DNA of 64,000 nucleotides from Paraliobacillus sp. PM-2 (GCF_001368815.1 NZ_CTEI01000001.1:1488001-1552000), one strand, 5' to 3'. Positions 19,860 to 28,539 are shown, numbered from the stretch's first letter. Notes: generated by a model from the letters alone, not told the origin. Program-made: numbers and translations.

Positions 19860-19886
19860 GACGATTACATACATAAAAAGTTTACA
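19860..19886 (-). promoter_or_regulatory. ECF-type promoter of the sigma/anti-sigma operon
   Basis: On the minus strand a TGTAAAC -35 element and a CGTC -10 element are separated by 16 bp, matching the general Bacillus ECF pattern (AAC at -35, CGTC at -10). It lies just upstream of the sigma ribosome site, as expected for positive autoregulation. Confidence 0.65.
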
Positions 19887-20091
19887 TTTTTTTTATTTTT
19901 TTCTTACAGTATTATGTGTAAAAGTATTTATCCTTTATTTAGAAACCACATCCTCTAAACAACAAAAAGAAGGGTTATAGACAAGTTTACCAATCCATGA
20001 ATAGTCCCATACTTTGCTTTAACATTATTTATAGTAAGGTTTATATGGCCAAAATCAAAGCGCAGAAACATTTTTACAACATGTATCTAGC

Positions 20092-20328
20092 GTGATTGAA
20101 CAGCAACTTCAGGAATTGGATGAAAGCGATGTAGTTGTATTAACTAAATTAGAAGACTATACACTTTCTGTACAGGGGAACAATCTTACAACAGATATAA
20201 CCATTTCAAATTCTCAGATATTAAACTCACCATACGCGTTAGACAAATATATATGGACAGAACTGAGGAAAAAAGGTGTAGAAAGTAAAGAAGCAAATGG
20301 AAACTATTTAGGATACGTATTTATGTGA
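20092..20328 (+). CDS. Small hypothetical protein, possibly 5'-truncated
   Basis: An open frame of 78 codons from a GTG with no ribosome site. The same frame stays open for another 54 bases upstream to a TAA at 20035-20037 and reads as plausible protein (QSAETFLQHVSSVIEQQL), which suggests that the true 5' end is lost or frameshifted. A good intrinsic terminator follows immediately, as for a real transcript end. I do not recognise the family. The product would be a soluble mixed alpha/beta protein. Confidence 0.4.
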   Translation: MIEQQLQELDESDVVVLTKLEDYTLSVQGNNLTTDITISNSQILNSPYALDKYIWTELRKKGVESKEANGNYLGYVFM

Positions 20329-20356
20329 GTGGAGGAGCTTCCCCCACTCTTTTTTG
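20327..20356 (+). terminator. Intrinsic terminator after the small ORF
   Basis: A GAGTGG/CCACTC stem (20327-20332 with 20344-20349), extended by inner GGA/TCC pairs, is followed by six T. It lies between the small ORF and the convergent hemY. Confidence 0.75.
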
Positions 20357-20362
20357 AATTAA

Positions 20363-21775
20363 TTAAATGTTTTTCAAATACAGCAAAACATTACTTACTG
20401 CTTTTTCTGCTTGATCAATACAATCTGGAATACCTAAACCTTCAAATGAGCCACCTGCAAGATAAACACCAGGTAATTGTTTTTCCATTTCTAGCTTTAT
20501 TGTTTTCATTCGTTGCTTATGCCCTACTGTATATTGTGGCATTGCATTTTTCCAGCGTGACACAACTGTAAAATATGGCTCAGCATCGATGGCCATTGTT
20601 TTATATAAATCTTTTAAAACGACTTGCTTGATTGTTTCATCTGATTCATCTACAATTTCTTCCTTTCCTGCTTTACCAACATAACAACGAAGCAATGCAT
20701 AACCTTCTGGTACAGTATGTGGCCATTTTTTATGTGTCCACGTACAAGCGGTTATCGTATAATCGTTGTTTCTTGAAACGACAAATCCAGTACCATCAAT
20801 ATCCTTTATAATTGATGATTTCGGAAATGCCATCGCAACTGTCGCAACTGATGTTGAAGGCATCACTTTAAAATCATCAAAAAGTGTGTAATTTAAAAAC
20901 ATCTTAGGTAAAGAAGCGTGAGGAGTTGATACAATAACACTATCCGCTTCTATTTTTTCACCGTTACTTAATGTTAACGTATAAGAGTCTTCCTCATTTT
21001 TATTAATGTTTTCTACTTTTAAACCCTTTAAAACCTTTATAACATCTAGTTTTTCTTCGATAGCCTCAACCAACGATTCGAGTCCGGTTGTTAAGGTTTG
21101 GAACATCCCTGTACGTTTAGCCATTTTTTGTTGTTTAGGTTGTTTTGGCATTGTCTTTTTTATGCCGAAAATTAAACTGCGGTATTTTTGTTCAATCGTA
21201 TAAAATTGTGGGAAAGTTGACATTAAGCTTAACTGATCAATATCTCCAGCATAAATCCCTGATAGCAGAGGCTCAATTAAGTTTTCAACAACTTCACTTC
21301 CAAGCCGTCTTCTAAAAAATTGCCCTAATGATTGATCACCAGTTGTCTTAGATTTTGGTAAAAGAATATCCATTGCTGCCCTAGCCTTTCCAGATGGACT
21401 AAATAGCTCTGAAAAAGCAAATGGTACCATTTTCGTAGGAACGCCCATAATCGCACCACCAGGCATTGGGTGCAGTTTTCCATTTACTAATACGAACGAT
21501 TGACCAGAGCTATTATAAACGAGCTTGTCATCAAGCGCGACTTCCTTAGCTAAGCGTGATGCACTCTTTTTTCTACCTAAAAAGGAATCGGGACCTGCTT
21601 CAATTAGAAAGCCATCTTTTTTGATCGTTTTGATTTTTCCACCCAGACGATCACTAGCCTCAATCAGTTCTACCTCAATAGGGAGTTTCTTTTCTTTTAT
21701 TTGTTTTTGGAGGTAATAGGCAGAGCTTAAACCTGCAATTCCACCTCCAATTATGACTACTTTTTTCTTAATAAT
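20363..21775 (-). CDS. hemY: Coproporphyrinogen/protoporphyrinogen oxidase HemY
   Basis: A FAD-dependent oxidase of haem synthesis (CgoX of the coproporphyrin-dependent pathway in Firmicutes). The frame runs unbroken from the dinucleotide motif VVIIGGGIAGLSSAYYL through GPDSFLGRKKSASRLAKEVA and LLSGIYAGDIDQLSLMSTFP to the C-terminal GIPDCIDQAEKAVSN, and gives 470 residues, as I recall for B. subtilis. There is no ATG, GTG or TTG at the expected start. The AAAGGAAGG ribosome site (21781-21789) is followed by ATA ATT ATT. I place the start at ATT 21775, five bases after the site; ATT 21772 is the alternative. The first standard start (21466) would delete the FAD-binding fold. Confidence 0.88.
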   Translation of the reverse strand: MIKKKVVIIGGGIAGLSSAYYLQKQIKEKKLPIEVELIEASDRLGGKIKTIKKDGFLIEAGPDSFLGRKKSASRLAKEVALDDKLVYNSSGQSFVLVNGKLHPMPGGAIMGVPTKMVPFAFSELFSPSGKARAAMDILLPKSKTTGDQSLGQFFRRRLGSEVVENLIEPLLSGIYAGDIDQLSLMSTFPQFYTIEQKYRSLIFGIKKTMPKQPKQQKMAKRTGMFQTLTTGLESLVEAIEEKLDVIKVLKGLKVENINKNEEDSYTLTLSNGEKIEADSVIVSTPHASLPKMFLNYTLFDDFKVMPSTSVATVAMAFPKSSIIKDIDGTGFVVSRNNDYTITACTWTHKKWPHTVPEGYALLRCYVGKAGKEEIVDESDETIKQVVLKDLYKTMAIDAEPYFTVVSRWKNAMPQYTVGHKQRMKTIKLEMEKQLPGVYLAGGSFEGLGIPDCIDQAEKAVSNVLLYLKNI

Positions 21776-21928
21776 TATCGCCTTCCTTTTATTCGTTTCC
21801 TAGCTAAATACTTCTAAATGATTATATTTTATCTAGTAAATAAAGTTTATAGACAAAAAAAGAGCCGTTCAGTGACATAAAACACATCAATAAAAGAATT
21901 AACTTATATGAAACTTGCAACTAATTAT

Positions 21929-21944
21929 TATGATGAAAATCACA
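21929..21944 (+). promoter_or_regulatory. FNR/CRP-like box upstream of the radical SAM gene
   Basis: TATGA-N6-TCACA matches nine of ten positions of the TGTGA-N6-TCACA box used by Bacillus Fnr. A TAAAAT -10 element at 21966-21971 puts the likely start at 21978, so the box is centred at -41.5, the activating position. Confidence 0.55.
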
Positions 21945-22000
21945 ATAAATAACTATTACACCCCATAAAATAGAATCGTAGACTAGAAGGAGGACTAGTG

Positions 22001-23131
22001 ATGTACAATAGAGACTTTAATGAAAATCCATTTATTGTTATATGGGAGTTAACAAGAGCGTGTGAATTAAAATGTTTACACTGTAGAGCAGAAGCACAAT
22101 ATCATCGCGATCCACGAGAATTATCATTTGAAGAAGGAAAAAAATTAATTGATCAAATTTATGAACTGGACAGTCCAATGCTTGTATTTACTGGGGGAGA
22201 TCCATTAATGAGAGCAGACGTATATGATATTGCTGACTATGCCATAAAAAAGGGAATCAGAGTTTCTATGACCCCTAGTGCTACACCAAATGTGACCAAA
22301 AAAGCGATACAGAAAGCAAAAGAAGTAGGTTTATCAAGGTGGGCATTTAGTTTAGATGGTCCGACTGCAGAAGTGCATGATCATTTTAGAGGAACGACTG
22401 GTTCATTTGACTTAACGACAAATGCTATTAACTACTTACATGAATTAGAAATTCCTGTTCAGATTAATACAGTTATATCAAGATATAATTATGATATGCT
22501 TGACGATATGGCACAACTAGTTGAAAAACTAAACTGTGTCCTTTGGAGCGTGTTCTTCCTAGTACCAACTGGCCGTGGGAAAGTAGATGATATGATTACT
22601 CCAGTTGAACACGAAAAAGTATTCCGATGGTTATATGATTTAAGCAAACGTGTATCGTTTGATATCAAAACGACGGCTGCACAACACTACAGAAGAGTAG
22701 TCATTCAATCAAAAATGAGAGAAAATAAAAATCCTGAACAAGATATTCGTTATAAGGATGCTTTGATGCAGGGAACAACAGGGGGAATAGACGGATTAGG
22801 TCGCGCTCCAAAAGGGGTTAATGATGGTAATGGCTTTGTATTTATCTCTCATATAGGCGATGTGTATCCAAGTGGATTACTACCGATAAAAGCTGGAAAT
22901 GTAAGAGAGACACCCTTAGGTGAAATTTATAGAGAATCAGAGATTTTTAAAAATTTAAGAAATCCAAATAAATTTAAAGGAAAATGCGGGGTTTGCGAAT
23001 TTAGATTTGTTTGTGGGGGCTCTAGGTCAAGAGCGTATGCCCTGACGGGAGATTACATGGAAAGCGAACCGTTTTGTGTGTATATTCCTAAAGTGTTAAG
23101 AAATAAGAAGAAAATGCATCGAAAAACATGA
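22001..23131 (+). CDS. Radical SAM/SPASM protein, haem-pathway type
   Basis: A 376-residue radical SAM enzyme. The cluster-binding motif CELKCLHC is near residue 26, GGDPLMR follows, and a C-terminal SPASM domain has cysteines in CGVCEFRFVCGG and SEPFC for an auxiliary cluster. The overall form resembles NirJ/AhbD-like proteins that modify porphyrins, and it sits divergent to hemY, so a haem or anaerobic tetrapyrrole role is likely but unproven. ATG 22001 is seven bases after AAGGAGG; a GTG one codon earlier is less likely. The putative FNR box suggests anaerobic induction. Confidence 0.85.
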   Translation: MYNRDFNENPFIVIWELTRACELKCLHCRAEAQYHRDPRELSFEEGKKLIDQIYELDSPMLVFTGGDPLMRADVYDIADYAIKKGIRVSMTPSATPNVTKKAIQKAKEVGLSRWAFSLDGPTAEVHDHFRGTTGSFDLTTNAINYLHELEIPVQINTVISRYNYDMLDDMAQLVEKLNCVLWSVFFLVPTGRGKVDDMITPVEHEKVFRWLYDLSKRVSFDIKTTAAQHYRRVVIQSKMRENKNPEQDIRYKDALMQGTTGGIDGLGRAPKGVNDGNGFVFISHIGDVYPSGLLPIKAGNVRETPLGEIYRESEIFKNLRNPNKFKGKCGVCEFRFVCGGSRSRAYALTGDYMESEPFCVYIPKVLRNKKKMHRKT

Positions 23132-23151
23132 AATTTAACTGATTGAAAAAT

Positions 23152-23226
23152 TTAGAGATCCATGTATTTGAATATGGTTGCACCTATCAAGGTCCGTCAA
23201 ATGATTTGGATGGTTTAAATTGAGCA
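23152..23226 (-). mobile_element. Remnant of the IS3-family element found at 30960-32181
   Basis: Two short segments match the intact element: 23152-23187 resembles 31032-31067 (3' end of orfB) and 23201-23226 resembles 31517-31542. They are joined together, so the copy has lost its middle and both ends. Confidence 0.65.
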
Positions 23227-23251
23227 ATCATTAAAATTTGCATTAAGATAG

Positions 23252-23285
23252 AAACCGACCTTTTTTATTTGAAAAAGGTCGGTTT
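23252..23285. terminator. Bidirectional intrinsic terminator
   Basis: A 14-bp perfect stem (23252-23265 with 23272-23285) has A and T runs on its flanks. It lies between the convergent radical SAM and NmrA-like genes and can serve both. Confidence 0.85.
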
Positions 23286-23299
23286 AAACTAAGCTTTAT

Positions 23300-24164
23300 T
23301 TAAGAGATTTCTTTAACAATCTGAGTAATCCCTTCACTTATTGGTGTAGATGAGCGGCCAAGTAATTTTTCGAAGTCATTGCTTTCGACTTCAAGCGTAC
23401 CGTCTCTAATCCCTTTTTGGATTTTAACAAGAAAATGAATAAGGGAATCTGGTAGATCTATACTCTTCATAATATCTGCATAAGTATTGTCATCAACTTG
23501 TTGTACAGCTACTTCTTTACCCAGTACATTACTAAGAGCTGATACAAACTCTTCCTGTGTGTATAATTGTCCGGAAAGCTCGTAGATAGTGTTTTCATGC
23601 CCATTACCAGTCAACACCTCAGCTGCAGCCTCTGCATAATCTTGTTGTAATGCCCAACCTACCTTACCGCTTCCTGCTGATGTTACCCAAGGAGCACCTG
23701 CTAGAACACTTTGAATACTTGATATTTCATTTTCCAAGTACCAATTATTTCTTAAAAAAGAATAAGGAATACCTGTTTTCAGGATAGCTTCTTCTGTTGC
23801 TTTATGCGTTGGAGCAAGGAAGTTCTTACTCTCTGTTGCATTCGCTATACTAGTATAAGCAATAAATTTAACTCCAGCACGGCTAGCCGCAGCTACTGCA
23901 TTCGAGTGTTGTCGTATTCTTGTTTCATTATCTCCATCCGCAGAAATAATAAGCAAACGATCAACGCCCGTAAAAGCCGCATCAAGTGTTTCTGGATGAT
24001 CAAAATCACCCTGTCTTACCTCTATTCCTCGATCCTGTAATCTAGCAGCCTTCTCTGGATTACGAATCACTAACAGTTAATTGGTTTACAGATACCTTTT
24101 TTAATAAACCCTCCACAATTTTCGAACCTAATTTTCCTGTCGCTCCTGTAACTAATAATTTCAT
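23300..24164 (-). pseudogene. NmrA-like NAD(P)-binding reductase, frameshifted
   Basis: A QOR2/NmrA-type atypical short-chain reductase. The intended gene starts at ATG 24164 (site AAGGAAG) with the nucleotide-binding motif LLVTGATGKLGSKIVEGL, but meets a TAA at 24060-24062. The remaining 256 codons continue in another frame from about 24070 (IRNPEKAARL to the stop at 23300). A single extra A in the GTGATTCGT segment (expected GTTCGT) explains it. The downstream protein alone would lack the glycine-rich loop. It is either a recent pseudogene or a sequencing error. Homologues reduce quinones, which fits the neighbouring genes. Confidence 0.75.
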
Positions 24165-24293
24165 AATTCATTCTTCCTTATTTTAATAGTCTAGCCATAT
24201 CCACTGTAAATAGTTTGCTACCACTAACAACAAGCTACAGCATCCATGACTATTAAAGTATAATTACAATTTCATAGTTTCTAAGTTTGTCCT

Positions 24294-24842
24294 TTATCTT
24301 AAGGTTTTTAAAGCACCACTCCACGCAACAACTTCCTCAAGCATGGTCGTAACATTGTTTAGATGTAAATCTTGTGGTCTAAAATCTGTCCCATTTTCAA
24401 AGTCTGTAAATAAACTTAAGGTTGGATGTGTGCGGACATCCGCAACTTTTTGTTCTGCAAGAATTCCTCGAAGATGTTCAGCTGCACGCACTCCACCAGT
24501 TGAACCATAACTTACGATGCCTGCAGCTTTGTTATACCAGGCTTCACGTGCAGAATCAATTGCGTTTTTCAATGCACCAGTAATACTGTGATTGTATTCT
24601 TGAACAATAAAAACAAATCCATCTAAGTTAGACAATTTTTCATTCCAAGCTACAATCCCTTGTTCTGAACCATCGGTTGTTCCTAAAAACGGTAAATGAT
24701 AATCTGCAATATCAACTATTTCATAGTTTACATCTCCACGTTGATCAGCAATTTTTTTCACCCATTCTCCTACTTTTGGACTTACTCGCCCTTGACGTGT
24801 GCTTCCTAAAATAATACCAATGTTTAATTTTTCATTTCCCAT
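24294..24842 (-). CDS. NADPH-dependent FMN reductase
   Basis: A flavodoxin-fold reductase of the FMN_red family, about 182 residues. It shows the phosphate-binding loop LGSTRQGRVSPKVGEW at the N-terminus, then the conserved QEYNHSITGALKNAIDS and SYGSTGGVRAAEHLR. It likely reduces FMN, quinones or azo compounds. ATG 24842 has an ideal AAGGAGG site. An extension to ATG 24893 (adding MGLLDKFFGNQ) has a weaker AGGTGG site and could also be used. It sits with a CatE-like dioxygenase and an HxlR regulator. Confidence 0.85.
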   Translation of the reverse strand: MGNEKLNIGIILGSTRQGRVSPKVGEWVKKIADQRGDVNYEIVDIADYHLPFLGTTDGSEQGIVAWNEKLSNLDGFVFIVQEYNHSITGALKNAIDSAREAWYNKAAGIVSYGSTGGVRAAEHLRGILAEQKVADVRTHPTLSLFTDFENGTDFRPQDLHLNNVTTMLEEVVAWSGALKTLR

Positions 24843-25005
24843 TGTTATTTCCTCCTTATTTTGATTTCCGAAAAATTTATCTAATAATCCCATTATTTGC
24901 ACCACCTAAATTTATATTGTCTACTTCTTGTTGTTAACATGTCCTTCATTCTTTACCCAAGACTAATTGTTTCCGATAAAGAGAACACACCTAAATATCC
25001 TTCAG

Positions 25006-25860
25006 TTATTTTTTAACTGTTAACCAAATACGATTTCCTGAAGGATCTGAAGTTACGATAGAACCATTTTCTTCTGTAAAGGTTGCTCCAATATCCTTCA
25101 ACTGTGAAATAATTTTATTTTTCTTTTCCTCACTTGAAAGTATTAGGGTAAATGATTCTAGTCCGACACTGTTAGAAGGAGGTGTAGGTGCACCTACGCC
25201 ATTCCAAGTATTTAATCCAATATGGTGATGGTATTTACCATCCGAAATAAAAATTGCCTGAGTACCAAATCGGTTTACTACTTCAAATCCAAGTCCCTTA
25301 CAATAAAACTCTTCTGTCTTTTTTAATTCCGAGACATGCAAATGGATATGTCCCATGACCGTTTCATTCGGTAGACCTTTCCATAACTGCTGTTTCTGGG
25401 TAGATAAGAGGTCAGGTAAATTCAATGGATCAACTGTCATTTCTACCTCTCCATTACTCCAATTCCATTCAGAAGGATCCCGATCCACATAGATTTCTAT
25501 TCCGTTTCCATCTGGATCAGATAAATAAAGTGCTTCACTCACAAGATGATCAGAGGAACCTAACTGAATGCCATTTTCCACAAAATGCTGCACCATGCTG
25601 GATAAATCGGCTCGCTTAGGCAAAAGGAGAGCAAAGTGATATAATCCTGTCGTCCTTCCTTGTTTTGGAATTATATAATCTGGTTGTTCTACTGATAATA
25701 ATGCTGTCTTTCCATCCGCACTAAATATAGCAGACTTTGACGTTTGTTCCAGCACCTTAAAGCCAATAACTTCTTTATAGAAAGCGATAGAACGTTCTAA
25801 ATGTTGTATCTTTAGGTTTACTTGACCTACAAATGTATTAGGTTCACGATGGAAATTCAT
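25006..25860 (-). CDS. Catechol-2,3-dioxygenase-like VOC protein (CatE type)
   Basis: A 284-residue protein of two tandem vicinal-oxygen-chelate domains. His in VNLKIQHLER near residue 18 and the second-domain residues in MGHIHLHVSELKK and HHHIGLNTW look like metal ligands, with a Glu in GIEIYVDRD or GLESFTLIL. It resembles B. subtilis CatE, which opens catechols during quinone stress. It is divergent from an HxlR/DUF24 regulator of the class that controls catDE. The substrate is inferred from that resemblance. Confidence 0.82.
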   Translation of the reverse strand: MNFHREPNTFVGQVNLKIQHLERSIAFYKEVIGFKVLEQTSKSAIFSADGKTALLSVEQPDYIIPKQGRTTGLYHFALLLPKRADLSSMVQHFVENGIQLGSSDHLVSEALYLSDPDGNGIEIYVDRDPSEWNWSNGEVEMTVDPLNLPDLLSTQKQQLWKGLPNETVMGHIHLHVSELKKTEEFYCKGLGFEVVNRFGTQAIFISDGKYHHHIGLNTWNGVGAPTPPSNSVGLESFTLILSSEEKKNKIISQLKDIGATFTEENGSIVTSDPSGNRIWLTVKK

Positions 25861-25913
25861 TTTAGTTACCTCCAGATAATTTTTAAGGTTTATTAAAATG
25901 TTTTATCAGTTAG

Positions 25914-25930
25914 TTACTTTATGTAAGTAA
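25914..25930. promoter_or_regulatory. Palindrome in the catE-like/hxlR intergenic region, possible operator
   Basis: TTACTT and AAGTAA arms flank TATGT, between the divergent dioxygenase and regulator genes. DUF24 regulators bind short AT-rich palindromes of this sort, so it is a candidate operator. Confidence 0.45.
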
Positions 25931-26032
25931 GTATATTATTATAATAAAGTATAGTCAAGTAAATTTTTAATAAAAAATAATTTAATTATTTGTCTAAGCA
26001 AGTTATAATATATAGTAAGGAGTTGATTTAGA

Positions 26033-26341
26033 TTGGATAAGTCGATTTGTCCTAGATTTGAAAAAGCTATGGGGCTTTTAAGCCAAAGATGGACAGGGTT
26101 AATCATTTACCAGCTTTTATCTGGTCCGCAGCGATTTTGCAATATAGAATCATCAATCGGTGTAAGTGGTAGGGTCCTTTCAGAAAGGTTAAAGGATCTT
26201 GAGAACGAAGGAATTGTAAAACGAGAAGTTTTCCCCGAAACTCCAGTTCGAATCGAGTATTCATTAACTGAAAAGGGCATTGCCCTTGAACCGCTTATGC
26301 AAGAGATGGAAAAGTGGTCAAAAAACTGGTTAGAAGCATAA
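26033..26341 (+). CDS. HxlR/DUF24-family transcriptional regulator (YodB/CatR-like)
   Basis: A 102-residue winged-helix repressor. Cys6 in SICPRFEKAM corresponds to the conserved redox cysteine of YodB/CatR, which reacts with quinones and diamide. The helix-turn-helix covers PQRFCNIESSIGVSGRVLSERLKDLE and the wing follows at PETPVRIEYSLT. YodB's C-terminal cysteines are missing, so it more resembles a one-Cys CatR-type sensor, though a second cysteine lies in RFCNIE. It starts at TTG 26033 after AAGGAG. It is divergent from the CatE-like gene it probably controls. Confidence 0.87.
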   Translation: MDKSICPRFEKAMGLLSQRWTGLIIYQLLSGPQRFCNIESSIGVSGRVLSERLKDLENEGIVKREVFPETPVRIEYSLTEKGIALEPLMQEMEKWSKNWLEA

Positions 26342-26353
26342 GATATATTTCAT

Positions 26354-26397
26354 AGGATACATTTGCGTGGAATTTCTCCCCCTTTTGTATCCTTTTC
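26354..26397 (+). terminator. Intrinsic terminator after the HxlR gene
   Basis: Eight-bp stem (26354-26361 with 26386-26393) with a 24-base loop and a short T-run after it. Confidence 0.55.
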
Positions 26398-26483
26398 AAT
26401 TTAGCATTATTATTCCTTCCTTGATTCTCCATGATATCTCCTCTTTCCTACAATTAGTAAAAATGCCTAACTCTCGTGTAGAC

Positions 26484-26663
26484 TTATGCAAACCCAGATC
26501 AAGTTCTTTCATAACCTTATTGATTTTTCTGGATTTTCCTCCCACAAGCGTTGTGCTTCCTCTAGGTAACTAATCGTTGAATTTATGATATCTACTAACG
26601 GCTTATAGGATGCATTCGTATATCCTTTAGTTCGATATAAATCTCTTAACGTTCTATATCTGC
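26484..26663 (-). pseudogene. Duplicated 3' fragment of the anti-sigma-like gene at 30023-30913
   Basis: The block 26410-26663 matches 29935-30240 closely, including the last part of the 296-residue protein and its 3' flank. The copy has lost about 45 bases internally, a further base near its end, and everything upstream. It is a dead duplicate. Confidence 0.75.
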
Positions 26664-26685
26664 TACAATTCAATTATAGATATCA

Positions 26686-26744
26686 AAAACGACTAAACAG
26701 AATTAGCTTAGTCGATAATTTAGCTAATTCTAATTAGTCGTTTT
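26686..26744. terminator. Long two-part hairpin
   Basis: Stems of 11 bp (26686-26696 with 26734-26744) and 10 bp (26699-26708 with 26722-26731) form a near-continuous hairpin ending in TTTT. It may act as a terminator on either strand. Confidence 0.55.
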
Positions 26745-26833
26745 ACCAATTGTACTATTCACCTAAAAATATTCTTATTTTGTGAAAATTTTTTCTATGC
26801 ATTGTGGTTAAACATATTAGGTCGTTAATATTT

Positions 26834-27310
26834 TTAGTTTACTTTTATATTTAAACCTTTAATGATAGTTCCCTTTAAATTATCCTTTTCTCCATCCCAG
26901 TGTAAAACTACTAATAAACGTTTGACTCCTTCTCCATGAAGCGAAAATGAGTTACCATTTATGGTCTTATCCTAAAGAATTGCACCTATCCCTTTTTCTT
27001 CATACACTAGGTAATAAATACTTTTAGGTTGATTACCTTCTATTTTTATGGATATCGATTCATTGGATTGAATCTCAGCTTTTGGTATACCCTTAGTAAA
27101 CTTGTTAACATTTATATTCTCACTACTTAACAGTGTATCGCTGGAACAATTATTAACGGCAAGACACTCTTTAATTAATTTAGATGAAAGTTCTTCTCCA
27201 TCAACTAAAAAGGTTATATTTTCACTTTCAATTTATTTTCCAGCAATATACCATCATACTCTTAATTATCATCTCTAGTTTCAATCTTTGTTGCTCTCAT
27301 TTTAGATAAT
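26834..27310 (-). pseudogene. Decayed hypothetical gene with in-frame stops
   Basis: Reading the minus strand in one frame gives sensible protein, for example LSSKLIKECLAVNNCSSD, then EIQSNESISIKIEGNQPKS and GVKRLLVVLHWDGEKDN, ending at a TAA at 26834. It is broken by TAA at 27233-27235 and TAG at 26972-26974, and I find no start. The family is not recognised; the hydrophilic beta-rich sequence could be the extracellular part of a lipoprotein. Confidence 0.55.
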
Positions 27311-27595
27311 CCGCACATAGAAGAAAGTAGTTTACTTATAAAGTATAAGAATCCCTGAATCATTCGGAAAGGGATTTACCTTCTTATGTAATTCATTATT
27401 TTCAATATCAATTTCTGTTTGGTCATCTGATTATTTTTCTTCATGGGTTGGTTGACAATAGCTGTAGTAATTATATCTATGCTATGTCTGCACTTTCGGC
27501 TGTAGCAGGTACTATAGCAGCTTTCACCACCTTCGCATTAGGAATATCTGGTATTACATCTTAATTTAATGTGTTCCAAGAATGTAGATCTCTCT
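27311..27595. other. Gene-free stretch
   Basis: No convincing gene. A 26-codon plus-strand frame at 27487-27564 encodes a hydrophobic Ala/Thr/Gly-rich peptide but has no ribosome site. Confidence 0.4.
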
Positions 27596-28105
27596 CTACA
27601 TTCTTATTATGTTTAAACCTGCATCGTCAATACCTTTACGGATTTTTACGTTATAATCTTTTATTTCTTTTTCATTTAATTTTAAAGGATATTTTTTAAG
27701 AACAAAAAGTTTTCGTGGATATTCAGAAATAAATAGAAAATATCTTCGCTCATCTTCTTTCACCATTTTAATATCAGACCATTTATTTTTTGTTACTAAA
27801 TCACTAAACTCTCTTGTAAAACCTTCATCCGAAATGGTAATTTTACAAACTGTATTGTTATATTGATTTTTAGATTGTTTTATTTTTTCAATATTCATTA
27901 AATTTCTATTATATAAATAACGATAACAGATGACATAAGTGGCTATGAAAAGTGGGGTATCATATAGCAGGTAATATAGTTCATAACCCATAAAAAATAT
28001 AATCGTTTCACAAACAAAAATCGTAAATAATGTAATTAGAAAGCAAGTACCTACTTTTTCTTTTTTATAAGAAGAAAAGTCCTCTAAAAATGCTTTATAA
28101 ATCAT
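27596..28105 (-). CDS. YcxB-like membrane protein
   Basis: A 169-residue protein with two N-terminal membrane segments (about residues 20-40 and 45-62), then a YcxB-like domain whose typical pattern is seen in ITISDEGFTREFSDLVTKNK and the Trp-Ser motif KWSDIKMV. The frame stays open for about 90 bases upstream of the ATG and encodes plausible sequence (KYLKKKGYDNIIAQF) but has no start codon. The 5' end may therefore have been disrupted, perhaps by the insertion-sequence remnant beginning at 28231. YcxB domains have no settled function; relatives often sit beside stress or immunity genes. Confidence 0.65.
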   Translation of the reverse strand: MIYKAFLEDFSSYKKEKVGTCFLITLFTIFVCETIIFFMGYELYYLLYDTPLFIATYVICYRYLYNRNLMNIEKIKQSKNQYNNTVCKITISDEGFTREFSDLVTKNKWSDIKMVKEDERRYFLFISEYPRKLFVLKKYPLKLNEKEIKDYNVKIRKGIDDAGLNIIRM

Positions 28106-28230
28106 TAACGAATCTTCTAATTCAAGTTTAAATTGAGCAATGATATTATCATATCCTTTCTTTTTTAGATACTTTATATAATACTAAAAAGTAGATTATA
28201 TTGATGAAGAGTATGATGATATGTCAACTC

Positions 28231-28365
28231 TGATTGAGCGTGTTTCCAACTACTGATTCATTGCACGAGATTTGGACGGTTTAAATTGAGCGACTATATA
28301 TTTTGAAACAAGTCCTTGTTCTTTCATAATTCGTCCAATTCGACGTCGTGAAACAGTCCAACCAT
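28231..28365 (-). mobile_element. Internal remnant of the IS3-family element
   Basis: About 135 bases match 31485-31620 of the intact element (central part of orfB) with few differences. No ends or target repeats are visible. It lies upstream of the YcxB-like gene and may have removed that gene's 5' end. Confidence 0.8.
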
Positions 28366-28539
28366 GATAATTCTTCTTATCGAATTCCTCCTCTTAATAA
28401 CTTTTCAATTATATTTCATACTGTTTATTCCATTAATTTATTCGTTAGCAAAACAAATACGATGCTTTTTGAAAAAGTTTTCGTTTAAGTACCATTTAGA
28501 ATTATCTTTTAAAAATTAATAGATCATTCATAGCTAAAA

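Noticed and set aside
20041-20091. Upstream ATG frame starting at 19997 as an alternative start of the small ORF
   Set aside because: It is in another frame and stops at 20094-20096; it supports decay rather than a start.
27487-27564. Short hydrophobic Ala/Gly/Thr-rich peptide frame that might be a bacteriocin
   Set aside because: No ribosome site, no leader motif, no transport or immunity gene beside it, and it lies in decayed DNA.
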